Made by a program: the position numbers and the translations under genes. The notes beneath the pieces were generated by a model, which had not been told where the DNA came from, did no database searches, and worked only from the letters and a program-made list of their open reading frames with translations. 64,000 nt of DNA, taken from contig NZ_CP151842.1 of assembly GCF_038452265.1 (NCBI RefSeq), positions 682,001 to 746,000 of the forward strand, written 5' to 3'. This DNA comes from Vibrio diazotrophicus (GTDB lineage: Bacteria > Pseudomonadota > Gammaproteobacteria > Enterobacterales > Vibrionaceae). Positions within the stretch are counted from its first letter, which is position 1. Each line of letters starts with the position of its first letter. Of the stretch, positions 9,175-17,941 are shown one piece after another.

Positions 9175-10080
9175 ATGAATAAATGGCCCAGCTTAAAGCA
9201 GCTTTATTACTTAGTGACACTGCATGAAACCCGCCACTTCAGCGAGGCGGCATTACGTTGTTTTGTGAGTCAATCTACCTTGAGCAAAGGCATTCAAAAC
9301 CTTGAAGAGTTAATTGGTTGCCCGCTGTATGAAAAGAAAGATAAAAAAAGCCCGCTGGTTTTTACGCTTGCCGGAGAGCAAGTAGTAAAAAGAGGGCGAG
9401 AGTTGCTCGCTAAAGGACAGGATTTAGTCGAAGTCGGTAAACTGTGTCAAACCGATGCGATGGAAGGGCAACTGAGATTGGGCTGTATCCCGACAATAGC
9501 ACCGTTTCTGCTGGTGGATTTGGTGCAAGAGGTAAACTTACGCTATCCGAAGTTGCATCTCTTATTACGCGAAGATACCACCACAAACCTGCTTCAGAGT
9601 TTGCGGAATGGAGAGTTAGATGTCCTGATCCTCGCTCTACCGATGGATATTGGGAATCTGGAAAGTCGTATTGTCGGTCGAGATGCTTTTCGTATGGTGA
9701 TCAGCCGTAATCAAGCTGATGCTATTCGTGTTCCCATCAAATACGCAGACTTACCTGATGAGTCTGTATTCTTGTTAGAGAACGAACACTGTTTAACGGA
9801 ACACGCCGTTTCTGCCTGTAAGTTAACGGAGAAAGAGAAGATTAACCCATTCACAGCAACGAGTTTACATACCTTGGTACAGATGGTTGCGAATGGATTG
9901 GGGACGACGTTTATCCCACAGATGGCGATTGAACACGGTCTTCTAGAGAACCAGAATCTTGTGGTCATCGATCCTCCAGGACAGCAAGCTTATCGGGAGA
10001 TCGGATTAATATGGCGTCCAAGTTCGTCTCGCAGTCATACTTTTAACCACCTTGCGGATTTGCTTTCAGAGATGTTGTAG
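9175..10080 (+). CDS. oxyR2: OxyR2-type hydrogen peroxide regulator (LysR family)
   Basis: LysR-type activator, 301 residues: winged HTH at about 5-65, then a periplasmic-binding-protein-like sensor domain. The OxyR redox pair is present as C206 and C215, nine residues apart, in ENEHCLTEHAVSAC. Residue 204 is Glu. As I recall, V. vulnificus OxyR2 has Glu204 where OxyR1 has Gly, and this residue makes OxyR2 hypersensitive to peroxide. It is divergent from the peroxiredoxin it probably activates. The ATG at 9175 follows an AT-rich leader with no clear ribosome site. Confidence 0.87.
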   Translation: MNKWPSLKQLYYLVTLHETRHFSEAALRCFVSQSTLSKGIQNLEELIGCPLYEKKDKKSPLVFTLAGEQVVKRGRELLAKGQDLVEVGKLCQTDAMEGQLRLGCIPTIAPFLLVDLVQEVNLRYPKLHLLLREDTTTNLLQSLRNGELDVLILALPMDIGNLESRIVGRDAFRMVISRNQADAIRVPIKYADLPDESVFLLENEHCLTEHAVSACKLTEKEKINPFTATSLHTLVQMVANGLGTTFIPQMAIEHGLLENQNLVVIDPPGQQAYREIGLIWRPSSSRSHTFNHLADLLSEML

Positions 10081-10202
10081 CGATTAGTCGTATATCCTCC
10101 CAGTTGAGGTTTCTGCTTTTAACAGACTTTGAACGCCTTATTCGCTCTCTGCTGAGAAGAAACTTCAATTGGTTCACAAATATAGACGATCATCTTATAG
10201 TT

Positions 10203-10230
10203 AAAACGCACTGGAAATGGTGCGTTTTTT
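10203..10230 (+). terminator. Terminator downstream of oxyR2
   Basis: The stem AAAACGCAC / GTGCGTTTT (9 bp, perfect) is followed by T residues. It lies 123 bp after the oxyR2 stop, so either oxyR2 has a long 3' UTR or a small transcript ends here. Confidence 0.8.
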
Positions 10231-10260
10231 AGTTTTTTATACTTTTTGAATCGCTTTTTC

Positions 10261-10318
10261 TGTGAAATTTCACAAGACTAAAAATTATGAAGCTTTCATA
10301 AAATTGTAAAAATTCACA
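10261..10318. promoter_or_regulatory. Cluster of three related dyads upstream of aceB
   Basis: Three inverted repeats of similar sequence lie in 58 bp: TGTGAAATTTCACA (10261-10274, perfect), TTATGAA-GCT-TTCATAA (10287-10303) and TGTAAAAATTCACA (10305-10318). The first and third have the form TGTRA-N4-TCACA. This is two bases shorter between half sites than a CRP site, so it is not a standard CRP operator. They sit 430-490 bp before aceB. The regulator is unknown to me. Confidence 0.5.
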
Positions 10319-10459
10319 AAGTTAATTTTACAGTTTTTGTCTTGCTCGGTGTTTAAAGAAAAAACGTTTTTTCCGTCTAAGCTACCACCACTTCTATACT
10401 CTTTGATTTTCAAAGCGACTTTGCTGTTGTTTAAAGCGATTTTACACTTCGATTTTTAT

Positions 10460-10486
10460 TGTAATTATATTACGTAATTAATTACA
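10460..10486. promoter_or_regulatory. HexR-like double site upstream of aceB
   Basis: TGTAATTATATTACG (10460-10474) matches the 15-bp HexR consensus TGTAATTAAATTACA at 13 positions and overlaps a second dyad, GTAATTAATTAC (10474-10485, perfect palindrome). HexR is known to control central carbon genes, including aceBA, in several gammaproteobacteria. The site lies about 270 bp upstream of the aceB start. The region from 10487 to 10751 shows no ORF and is probably promoter and leader. Confidence 0.5.
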
Positions 10487-10751
10487 TTTTTCTTACTTGC
10501 AGAGTGCCTAAAATATCAACCGAACAAAACTTTGAATTTCGCCGATATGTATTTTTTGGCTTTTACTGAACCCCTTTGTAAGTTAGTGTTTGTTTAGGTT
10601 TTGTAGACCTATGTCTAGTCTTAAATACGTTGAAGTCTGATGTTATTTGAGGGATTGTATAGACATGGAAAGCAAGGAAGGCTCAACAAATTAAAATTCA
10701 ATTTGTAGTTTTAAAGTTACAAATGAAATTTTGAATAAAAAGGAAGAAGAT

Positions 10752-12389
10752 ATGTTCGCTCAAACGTCAGATTCGAATATCGCTCTCGAGAGAGATGCTA
10801 GTTTTTGTTCCCGATTAAAAATTACTGGAGAGCTCAACTCAGAGCACGAAGCGATTTTTCCTATTGAAGCGCAAGCTTTCTTATCGGAACTGTGTGTTCG
10901 ATATGCAGTAAGAGTCGATGAGTTACTTGCAGAGCGTGAACGTAAGCAGCAAACAATCGATAACGGTCAGTTGCCGGACTTCCTGAGTGAAACCAAAGAT
11001 ATTCGCGAAGGAAGCTGGAAAATCCTCGGCATTCCGAATGATCTTCAGGATCGCCGCGTTGAAATTACGGGGCCAACCGATCGCAAAATGGTGATCAATG
11101 CACTGAATGCAAACGTAAAAGTATTCATGGCTGACTTCGAAGACTCAATGTCTCCAGCTTGGGATAAGGTTTTGGATGGTCAAATCAACTTGCGAGACGC
11201 AGTGAATGGCACCATCAGTTATACCAACCCAGACAACGGTAAAAACTATCAACTCAAGGAAGACCCAGCAGTATTAATTTGTCGCGTTCGAGGTCTGCAT
11301 CTACGTGAAAAACATGTCACGTTTGACGGACAGATTATTCCGGGAGCGTTGTTAGATTTCGCTTTGTATTTCTTCAATAACTACAAAGCTCTGTTGAAAA
11401 AAGGCAGTGGCCCTTATTTCTACCTGCCAAAACTGCAAGCGTATCAAGAGGCGAAATGGTGGAGTGATGTTTTCCATTTCACCGAAGACTACTTTGGGTT
11501 AGAAACCGGCACCATCAAAGCCACGGTACTGATTGAAACACTGCCTGCAGTTTTCCAGATGGATGAAATTCTGTTTGCACTGAAAGAACACATTGTTGGC
11601 CTCAACTGCGGTCGATGGGATTACATCTTCAGTTATATCAAAACACTGAAAAAACATGCTGACCGTGTACTGCCTGACCGCCAAGTTGTGACGATGGATA
11701 AACCATTCCTCAACGCTTACTCGCGCTTACTGATTTATACCTGTCACAAGCGTGGAGCATTTGCGATGGGAGGTATGGCGGCATTCATTCCAGCCAAAGA
11801 CCCACAAGTGAATGCACAGGTTCAGGACAAGATTCGCAATGACAAATTGTTAGAAGCGAATAACGGTCATGATGGTACGTGGGTTGCTCACCCTGGGCTT
11901 GCCGACACTGCAATGGATGTTTTCAACCAAGTACTTGGTCAACGCAGTAATCAGCTCGACATCAGCCGTATGTCTGATGCGCCTATCACCGCCGAAGAAC
12001 TATTAGCGCCATGTGAAGGTGTAAGAAGTGAAGAGGGGATGAGACACAACATTCGCGTTGCGCTGCAATACATCGAAGCTTGGATCTCCGGCAATGGCTG
12101 TGTACCGATTTACGGACTGATGGAAGATGCCGCAACTGCAGAAATCTCGCGCACATCAATTTGGCAGTGGATACAACACGGAAAGTCGCTGGATAACGGT
12201 CAGACCGTAACCAAAGAGCTGTTCCGTCAGTATCTTGCCGAAGAAATTGAAGTAGTGAAATCAGAACTGGGTGAAGAACGTTTTAACTCTGGCAGATTTA
12301 GCGAAGCCGCTAAGCTGATGGAGAAACTGACCACCAGTGATGAACTGACCAATTTCTTAACCGTACCGGGTTACGAATATTTAGATTAA
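10752..12389 (+). CDS. aceB: Malate synthase A
   Basis: Condenses glyoxylate with acetyl-CoA to malate, the second step of the glyoxylate shunt. At 545 residues it is close to the 533 of E. coli AceB. It has the malate-synthase core with FMADFEDSMSPAWDK, LNCGRWDYIFSYIK and AMGGMAAFIPAKD. The frame continues 7 codons upstream from a TTG, but AGGAAG lies about 5 bp before the ATG at 10752, so I start there. It is followed after 111 bp by aceA; no aceK is adjacent. The long upstream region with dyads suggests multi-input control. Confidence 0.96.
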   Translation: MFAQTSDSNIALERDASFCSRLKITGELNSEHEAIFPIEAQAFLSELCVRYAVRVDELLAERERKQQTIDNGQLPDFLSETKDIREGSWKILGIPNDLQDRRVEITGPTDRKMVINALNANVKVFMADFEDSMSPAWDKVLDGQINLRDAVNGTISYTNPDNGKNYQLKEDPAVLICRVRGLHLREKHVTFDGQIIPGALLDFALYFFNNYKALLKKGSGPYFYLPKLQAYQEAKWWSDVFHFTEDYFGLETGTIKATVLIETLPAVFQMDEILFALKEHIVGLNCGRWDYIFSYIKTLKKHADRVLPDRQVVTMDKPFLNAYSRLLIYTCHKRGAFAMGGMAAFIPAKDPQVNAQVQDKIRNDKLLEANNGHDGTWVAHPGLADTAMDVFNQVLGQRSNQLDISRMSDAPITAEELLAPCEGVRSEEGMRHNIRVALQYIEAWISGNGCVPIYGLMEDAATAEISRTSIWQWIQHGKSLDNGQTVTKELFRQYLAEEIEVVKSELGEERFNSGRFSEAAKLMEKLTTSDELTNFLTVPGYEYLD

Positions 12390-12500
12390 GCAAAACTTTA
12401 TAACCAATAACAACATTAACGTGAAACAAAAATAGTCAGATCAAAATCAGCGAATGCATTACTGATTGCGAAAGGACGCTCATATCAAGAGGGATAGATT

Positions 12501-13805
12501 ATGACACTGACACGCCGCCAACAAATTGAAGCGTTAGAAAAAGATTGGGCAACGAATCCTCGTTGGAACAACGTAAAACGCACTTATACCGCTGAAGAAG
12601 TAGTGAACCTGCGTGGTTCAATTACTCCAGCAAATACGATTGCACAACGTGGTGCAGAAAAACTGTGGTCACTGGTTAATGGCAGTGCCAAGAAAGGTTA
12701 TGTGAACTGTTTAGGTGCGTTAACCGGCGGTCAGGCTGTACAGCAAGCAAAAGCGGGTATTGAAGCGATTTACCTATCAGGCTGGCAGGTTGCTGCTGAT
12801 AACAACACGGCATCAACAATGTATCCAGACCAATCACTTTACCCTGTAGACTCAGTACCGAGCGTGGTTAAGCGAATCAATAACTCTTTCCGCCGTGCGG
12901 ACCAGATTCAATGGTCAAATGGTGTAACACCAGAAGAAGGCGTTGATTACTTCCTACCGATAGTTGCCGATGCGGAAGCCGGTTTTGGTGGCGTACTCAA
13001 TGCTTATGAATTGATGAAGTCTATGATTGAAGCGGGTGCGGCAGGGGTTCACTTTGAAGACCAACTTGCATCAGTGAAAAAATGTGGTCACATGGGCGGT
13101 AAGGTATTGGTTCCTACTCAAGAAGCCGTACAAAAATTGGTTGCAGCACGTTTAGCGGCTGACGTAGCGGGTACTACCACTCTGGTTATTGCACGAACTG
13201 ATGCGAATGCGGCAGATCTGCTTACTTCGGATTGCGACCCATACGATGCAGACTTCATTGTTGGCGAGAGAACCAGCGAAGGTTTCTATCGTGTACGTGC
13301 TGGTATTGATCAAGCGATTGCTCGTGGCTTAGCGTATGCGCCTTATGCCGACCTTGTTTGGTGTGAAACCGCGAAACCGGATCTGGATGAAGCGCGTAAG
13401 TTTGCTGAAGCGATTCTGGCAGAGTACCCAGATCAACTGCTGGCCTATAACTGTTCGCCTTCATTTAACTGGGAGAAAAACCTTGATCAAGAAACCATTG
13501 CTAAGTTCCAGCAAGAACTTTCTGATATGGGGTACAAATACCAGTTCATTACATTAGCAGGCATTCATAACATGTGGTTCAACATGTTTGAGTTAGCACA
13601 CGCTTACGCTCAAGGTGAAGGTATGCGTCACTATGTTGAAATGGTTCAACGTCCTGAGTTTGCTGCGGCTGAAAAAGGCTACACCTTTGTTGCTCACCAG
13701 CAAGAAGTGGGAACAGGCTATTTCGATAAGATGACCAACACTATCCAAGGCGGAAATTCATCGGTTACTGCCCTTACTGGTTCCACTGAAGAAGACCAGT
13801 TTTAA
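12501..13805 (+). CDS. aceA: Isocitrate lyase
   Basis: Splits isocitrate into glyoxylate and succinate, which lets cells grow on acetate or fatty acids. The 434-residue protein carries the catalytic signature KKCGHMGGKV (active-site Cys) and the metal-binding DAEAGFGG. A GAGGGA ribosome site precedes the ATG. It forms an operon with aceB and ends 37 bp before a strong terminator. satP (acetate uptake) is 40 kb away in the same window but is not linked in an operon. Confidence 0.98.
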   Translation: MTLTRRQQIEALEKDWATNPRWNNVKRTYTAEEVVNLRGSITPANTIAQRGAEKLWSLVNGSAKKGYVNCLGALTGGQAVQQAKAGIEAIYLSGWQVAADNNTASTMYPDQSLYPVDSVPSVVKRINNSFRRADQIQWSNGVTPEEGVDYFLPIVADAEAGFGGVLNAYELMKSMIEAGAAGVHFEDQLASVKKCGHMGGKVLVPTQEAVQKLVAARLAADVAGTTTLVIARTDANAADLLTSDCDPYDADFIVGERTSEGFYRVRAGIDQAIARGLAYAPYADLVWCETAKPDLDEARKFAEAILAEYPDQLLAYNCSPSFNWEKNLDQETIAKFQQELSDMGYKYQFITLAGIHNMWFNMFELAHAYAQGEGMRHYVEMVQRPEFAAAEKGYTFVAHQQEVGTGYFDKMTNTIQGGNSSVTALTGSTEEDQF

Positions 13806-13842
13806 AAACCATTGATAATAACTTTTTCTGTGCATGAACTTT

Positions 13843-13866
13843 GAGCGGCTTCGGTCGCTCTTTTTT
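13843..13866 (+). terminator. Terminator of aceBA
   Basis: The stem GAGCGGC / GTCGCTC (one G-T pair) with a TTCG tetraloop is followed by seven T residues. Confidence 0.88.
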
Positions 13867-13967
13867 ATTGGCAAAATAGTTACAAATAGAAATATATTTC
13901 GTCGTCAATGTTAGAAGTAGGGCGTAGGAAATTTCTTTTATTATTTTGTATTATTTTTAAGAATGTC

Positions 13968-13994
13968 ATAACTTTATAAAATTCATAAAGTTAT
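13968..13994. promoter_or_regulatory. Perfect 10-bp inverted repeat before the REC-EAL gene
   Basis: ATAACTTTAT and ATAAAGTTAT flank a 7-bp spacer, an exact dyad 145 bp upstream of the signalling block. Its symmetry and AT-rich context suit an operator. The rest of the 333-bp gap (13806-14139) holds the aceA terminator and no ORF. I cannot name the regulator. Confidence 0.4.
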
Positions 13995-14139
13995 AAAAAA
14001 ATCTAAAATGCCCATTGTTTGACTTTCCCTCTAGCTACATAAACAATCCCAAAGTTCGTCTGTACTTTACAAAGCCTTCGGTTAAGGGAGGCTACGTAAA
14101 TTTGTTAACATTCACGTTGTAGAAAGTAAATTGATACCA

Positions 14140-15302
14140 ATGAAAGAACTCGCAGCCTTAATTGTCGATGACAACCCAATACAATTAAGTGTAATGGAAC
14201 GCCAATTAACAAAATTCGGCATCACCAATCTTATGGCCTGTAACAGTGGTCAGGAAGCGTTGCGTGCTGTTTCTGAACATCAGTTTGACATTATATTTAG
14301 TGACATAATGATGCCCGAAATGGATGGCATCAGTTTGATTCGTCATCTAGATAATCTTGGTTATCAAGGTGCTTTGGCTATTACCAGTAGTGTCGAAAGC
14401 TCTATCGTTTCCTCATTAACGTACATGAGTAAGAAACTTGGTTTTTCCAATGTTTATGAACTGAAGAAGCCTGTTTTGGATTCTGTTTTGGAAGAGATGT
14501 TTCAAAAAGAAGCCATCATCAAGAAAACTGCGATTAAACAGAAACTAAAATCGGTTGATATGGAAGAGTTGGTTAATGCTCTACAACAAGGTCAGTTTAA
14601 AAACTACTATCAGCCACAGTTAGACTACACCACCGGCAAGATTGTTGGGCTAGAAGCGCTTGCTCGTTGGGTTCACCCGAGCAAAGGTATGATTTTTCCC
14701 GATATCTTTATCCCGATGTGCATGACGGAGGAATGGAGTATCACTTGTTCAAAGTTGTTCTCGATAATGTGTTGTCGGATCTTTCTGAAAATCGAATTCA
14801 ATGTCGTGTGGCAATCAACGTCACGCAGCAAGATCTTGAGATTTCAAGTTTTGCCGATTACCTGTTGGAGCAATGCGCTCATCACGCGGTTGATCCTAGT
14901 CTGATAACGCTTGAGCTGACAGAGCAGGATATCTACAACGAATCGATTGAAATGATCACCAATGTAACGCGCATGCGCTTATATGGTGTGGGTATCTCAA
15001 TTGATGACTTTGGTACTGGTAGCTCGTCTTATCTCAAGCTCTCTCATTTGCCATTTACTGAAATTAAAATCGATAAGAATTTCGTATTCGGCTGTCTGAT
15101 CGATGCAACAAAGCAGTCGATCATACGCAGCATGTGTACACTTTCTAAAAGTTTACATATCAATCTCGTATCTGAAGGGGTTGAAGATGACGCCACTTGG
15201 AAGCTAATGCAGAGTCTGGGTGTGGATGTCTGTCAGGGATATTTGACGGGTAGACCAATGCCAATTGAAGCTCTCAGTCTTTTTGATGTTCATCAGCACT
15301 AA
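14140..15302 (+). pseudogene. REC-EAL c-di-GMP phosphodiesterase, frameshifted
   Basis: A response-regulator receiver domain (residues about 5-125: acidic pair VDDN, phospho-acceptor FSDIMMPEMDG, lysine ELKKP) is fused to an EAL domain that would hydrolyse c-di-GMP. EAL hallmarks are split over two frames: GLEALARW in the first; ELTEQD, IDDFGTGSSS, EIKIDK and VSEGVED in the second. Continuity is lost at 14712-14714, a run of three C; adding one base restores PDIFIP-DVHDGGMEYHL across the junction. The start could be the ATG at 14140 or a TTG at 14131. If the lesion is real, the product is a receiver with a truncated EAL. The next gene, a GGDEF cyclase, begins immediately after its stop. Confidence 0.85.
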
Positions 15303-16685
15303 GTGGCTCACTACACATCCATGATGCGCTACTTTAAAATCTCAGTTGTTGCTCTTCTTGTTAGCACTTCTCTGTTCTACGCCATTATATCTTTCAATAT
15401 GGAAAGACTGGTAAACGGGAAATTCACCCATGTTGATTCCATCGTAAAAACGTTAGAAATCAAAAAACAGAAAATGATTCTTCTTGGGCTGCTGGCTGAA
15501 ACTGAGCGTCAGTTACCTGTGCTAATCAATGATTCAAATCTTGAGGAGTATGAAGTTTACAGTTATGCCGTTGAAGGGCATGAAGAGCTGACAGAAAATG
15601 AGCGCACCATCATCCGAGTCATGCAGCTCAGCAATAAGTATGTTCCTTCGCTATTCGATTCCAAAGATGTATTTATGTACTTTCGTTCTTATGAAGGAAA
15701 GAAGATTTTTACTCATGAACTGCTCCCTGACTTTCCAATTTCAGAAGAACTTTTCGGTATTGAACGTTGTAGCATAACCGAAACGTGCTCGATATATGCT
15801 CGGCCATTTCAATTGATCGATAGAGTCATTGTCTCCCCTGTGTATAAAGACTTATTGTCAGGTGCTTACATTATGTCTATGTCGTCACCGGTAAGAGACT
15901 TTTCCACCAAAAAAATCGTTGGTGACTTTGTTGTCGATCTTCACATCCCGGTGTCTTGGGATCATGGTTTAACGTTTAGAACAGAAAAAAACAACAGCTT
16001 TAAAAGTACCATATTTGAGCATATGAATATTAACTTTGGCCGTACTTATACCCGTGAACACATCACTGATAATCGAAGTCGGATCATTTATAAACTCTCA
16101 TCATCGAATATTGCCATTGAATTTTTCTGGCTATGGGCGATTCTCTTTGTTTGTGCTTTCTTTGTTTACTGGAAATGGGACGATTCCCGCTATAGCCGTA
16201 ATCTGCTTAAGAAAGTGCTTATTTCAGCAAATGAAGACGAACTGACTGGCTTGTACAACCGTAAAATATTCAAAGAAGACGAATTCATTTTTGCAACATC
16301 AAATAAGAAAACCAGTGTTATTGCTATTGACGGCAACAAAATAAAGAAAATTAACGATTTGTTTGGCCATGCGATTGGAGATAAAGCGATCAAACATATT
16401 GCGGACTCGATGAAAACCGTATTTGCTTATGATGGATATCTGGTTCGAAACGGTGGCGATGAATTCATTGTCGTATTGCCAGATTGTGACATTGAAACTG
16501 CTGAAGCACTCGCTGAACAACTGAAAAGTGAAGTCCGTTCGTCTGTTATTGAACCAACGAGTATGCGGGTGTCAGTGGCTACGGGTGTGACTGAAAAACA
16601 AGAGTTTGAGAGTATTGAAGCTGCCATTTTACGAGCAGATGAAAGCTTATACCGAGACAAATATCAGCTATCTCGCTCTAGCTAA
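15303..16685 (+). CDS. Membrane-bound GGDEF diguanylate cyclase
   Basis: Makes c-di-GMP from two GTP. It has two transmembrane segments (about 10-30 and 275-295) that bracket a periplasmic sensor region of about 240 residues which I cannot assign to a named family. The C-terminal GGDEF domain has DELTGLYNRK and an intact RNGGDEF active site at about residues 383-389. No RxxD inhibitory site is present before it, so product feedback may be weak. The GTG at 15303 directly follows the stop of the REC-EAL gene (TAAGTG), pointing to translational coupling; ATG at 15321 is an alternative. A partner REC-EAL phosphodiesterase upstream is broken. Confidence 0.9.
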   Translation: MAHYTSMMRYFKISVVALLVSTSLFYAIISFNMERLVNGKFTHVDSIVKTLEIKKQKMILLGLLAETERQLPVLINDSNLEEYEVYSYAVEGHEELTENERTIIRVMQLSNKYVPSLFDSKDVFMYFRSYEGKKIFTHELLPDFPISEELFGIERCSITETCSIYARPFQLIDRVIVSPVYKDLLSGAYIMSMSSPVRDFSTKKIVGDFVVDLHIPVSWDHGLTFRTEKNNSFKSTIFEHMNINFGRTYTREHITDNRSRIIYKLSSSNIAIEFFWLWAILFVCAFFVYWKWDDSRYSRNLLKKVLISANEDELTGLYNRKIFKEDEFIFATSNKKTSVIAIDGNKIKKINDLFGHAIGDKAIKHIADSMKTVFAYDGYLVRNGGDEFIVVLPDCDIETAEALAEQLKSEVRSSVIEPTSMRVSVATGVTEKQEFESIEAAILRADESLYRDKYQLSRSS

Positions 16686-16704
16686 ATACTTTCTATTTAC
16701 CCTG

Positions 16705-16732
16705 AAAAGCTGCCTAACAAGGCAGCTTTTTT
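16705..16732. terminator. Bidirectional terminator
   Basis: The perfect 10-bp stem AAAAGCTGCC / GGCAGCTTTT has a 6-nt loop and T runs on both strands. It separates the GGDEF gene from the convergent NarQ-like gene. Confidence 0.9.
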
Positions 16733-16780
16733 GTAGCTCGATCTCAGCGTATTGAGTTGAAGTGACAGCTTTAGGTTCCC

Positions 16781-17839
16781 TTATTTGCTGAATGAATGCA
16801 GGTACTTGGCAAAAATAGGAGCAACAGTTTCTAGCAGTGATAGCTTGTATTCACTCTGGCAGCTTAGCGTTCCTACAATGGCATTTTTATACGTCAGCGG
16901 AAGGGTATAGAGTAGTTCGCTATTCTTGGTTCCTTGTGACACTGCGATTGACTCTCCTGTGTCTGCGTTTTTCCATTCCAATGTTATAAATGAGACCGCA
17001 TCCAAATCCTTAATCAGGCTGATAGCTGATTCTAGCTTGTTTTGGTGTGGCTCAGAGTTGAGCAGAATAATCGAGAGCTTGGAGAGCAACACGTTTTCTT
17101 CTACTGCCAGCTCCAAGGCTTGATTGTTTTGGCTAAGTGATTGCTCCAACCCTGAATAGATATGTCCCATTTTTTCCGCCATACGATGAAAAGTGGAAGA
17201 CAGCAGACCAATTTCATTATTGAGGTGGTAATCAAGCGTAATATCGAAGTTACCCTGACGTATGTCTTGGCTCGCATTAGATAATTGAACGATTGGACTA
17301 ACGACCTTATGGTTAATGTAATGAACAAAGTAAGTCACGATTAGCCCGACGAGTAGTACACCGACACAGCTTGCCCAGATTAAATAGTGAAGTTTGTTTT
17401 CTGAATGAACTTGGATGTTACACACCAGTTCATCAATGATATCGACAAAACTTGGAATGATAGGCAAAACTTCTTGCTCTCTTTGTGTGAGCAGCTTTTC
17501 TTTGATGCTTTCCCAATGTCTAACAACTTGAAAATAGTGTGTCTTGATCTCGTCAGTCGAGTGCCAGTCTGTTACAGATTTTAGGGCGTCTGAATACAAT
17601 ACTGAGTCATATTTCTCTATGTACTTGAGTTTGTTCTCTGAGTTGTTTGTTGTGATGTCATAAGCAAGACGATAGCTTTGCATTCGTAAAGAACCAGAGA
17701 GATTAATAATTTCTGCATCTTTATCTAGAGAGATAAAAATAAGTGCTGAAAAAAGGCTGATCACAGTGCACAGAGCAAAAATGAGTGACATCGAATAGGA
17801 AGTTATGCCTGAAATAGATTTGTACTTTTTTAATTTCAT
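16781..17839 (-). CDS. NarQ/NarX-like nitrate-type sensor lacking the kinase domain
   Basis: A 352-residue membrane sensor. It has TM1 (about 13-36), a periplasmic four-helix domain with the nitrate-binding P-box nearly as in NarQ (AEIINLSGSLRMQSYRL, about 42-58), TM2 (about 150-172), HAMP and a GAF-like segment. It stops at a point equivalent to just before the DHp helix of NarQ, so it has no phospho-accepting histidine and no ATPase domain. A terminator lies 50 bp downstream, so no kinase part follows. The truncation falls at a domain boundary, which argues for a stable truncated form over random decay. A TTG 57 bp upstream is an alternative start. It is probably co-transcribed with the upstream chemoreceptor gene (102 bp apart). 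Confidence 0.8.
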   Translation of the reverse strand: MKLKKYKSISGITSYSMSLIFALCTVISLFSALIFISLDKDAEIINLSGSLRMQSYRLAYDITTNNSENKLKYIEKYDSVLYSDALKSVTDWHSTDEIKTHYFQVVRHWESIKEKLLTQREQEVLPIIPSFVDIIDELVCNIQVHSENKLHYLIWASCVGVLLVGLIVTYFVHYINHKVVSPIVQLSNASQDIRQGNFDITLDYHLNNEIGLLSSTFHRMAEKMGHIYSGLEQSLSQNNQALELAVEENVLLSKLSIILLNSEPHQNKLESAISLIKDLDAVSFITLEWKNADTGESIAVSQGTKNSELLYTLPLTYKNAIVGTLSCQSEYKLSLLETVAPIFAKYLHSFSK

Positions 17840-17941
17840 AAGGTTGTAACGCAGATACGGATTAAGAGAAACATGACGACTTCGGCAGAAAAACAAACAG
17901 CCGGATTAAAATCCAGCTGCTTGCTTTTATCGATTTGAGAA

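Noticed and set aside
10261..10274. CRP site TGTGA...TCACA
   Set aside because: The half sites match, but the spacer is 4 bp, not 6, so a normal CRP dimer would not fit.
14700..14740. Programmed ribosomal frameshift in the REC-EAL gene
   Set aside because: No slippery heptamer or downstream pseudoknot is evident; a simple one-base deletion explains the data better.
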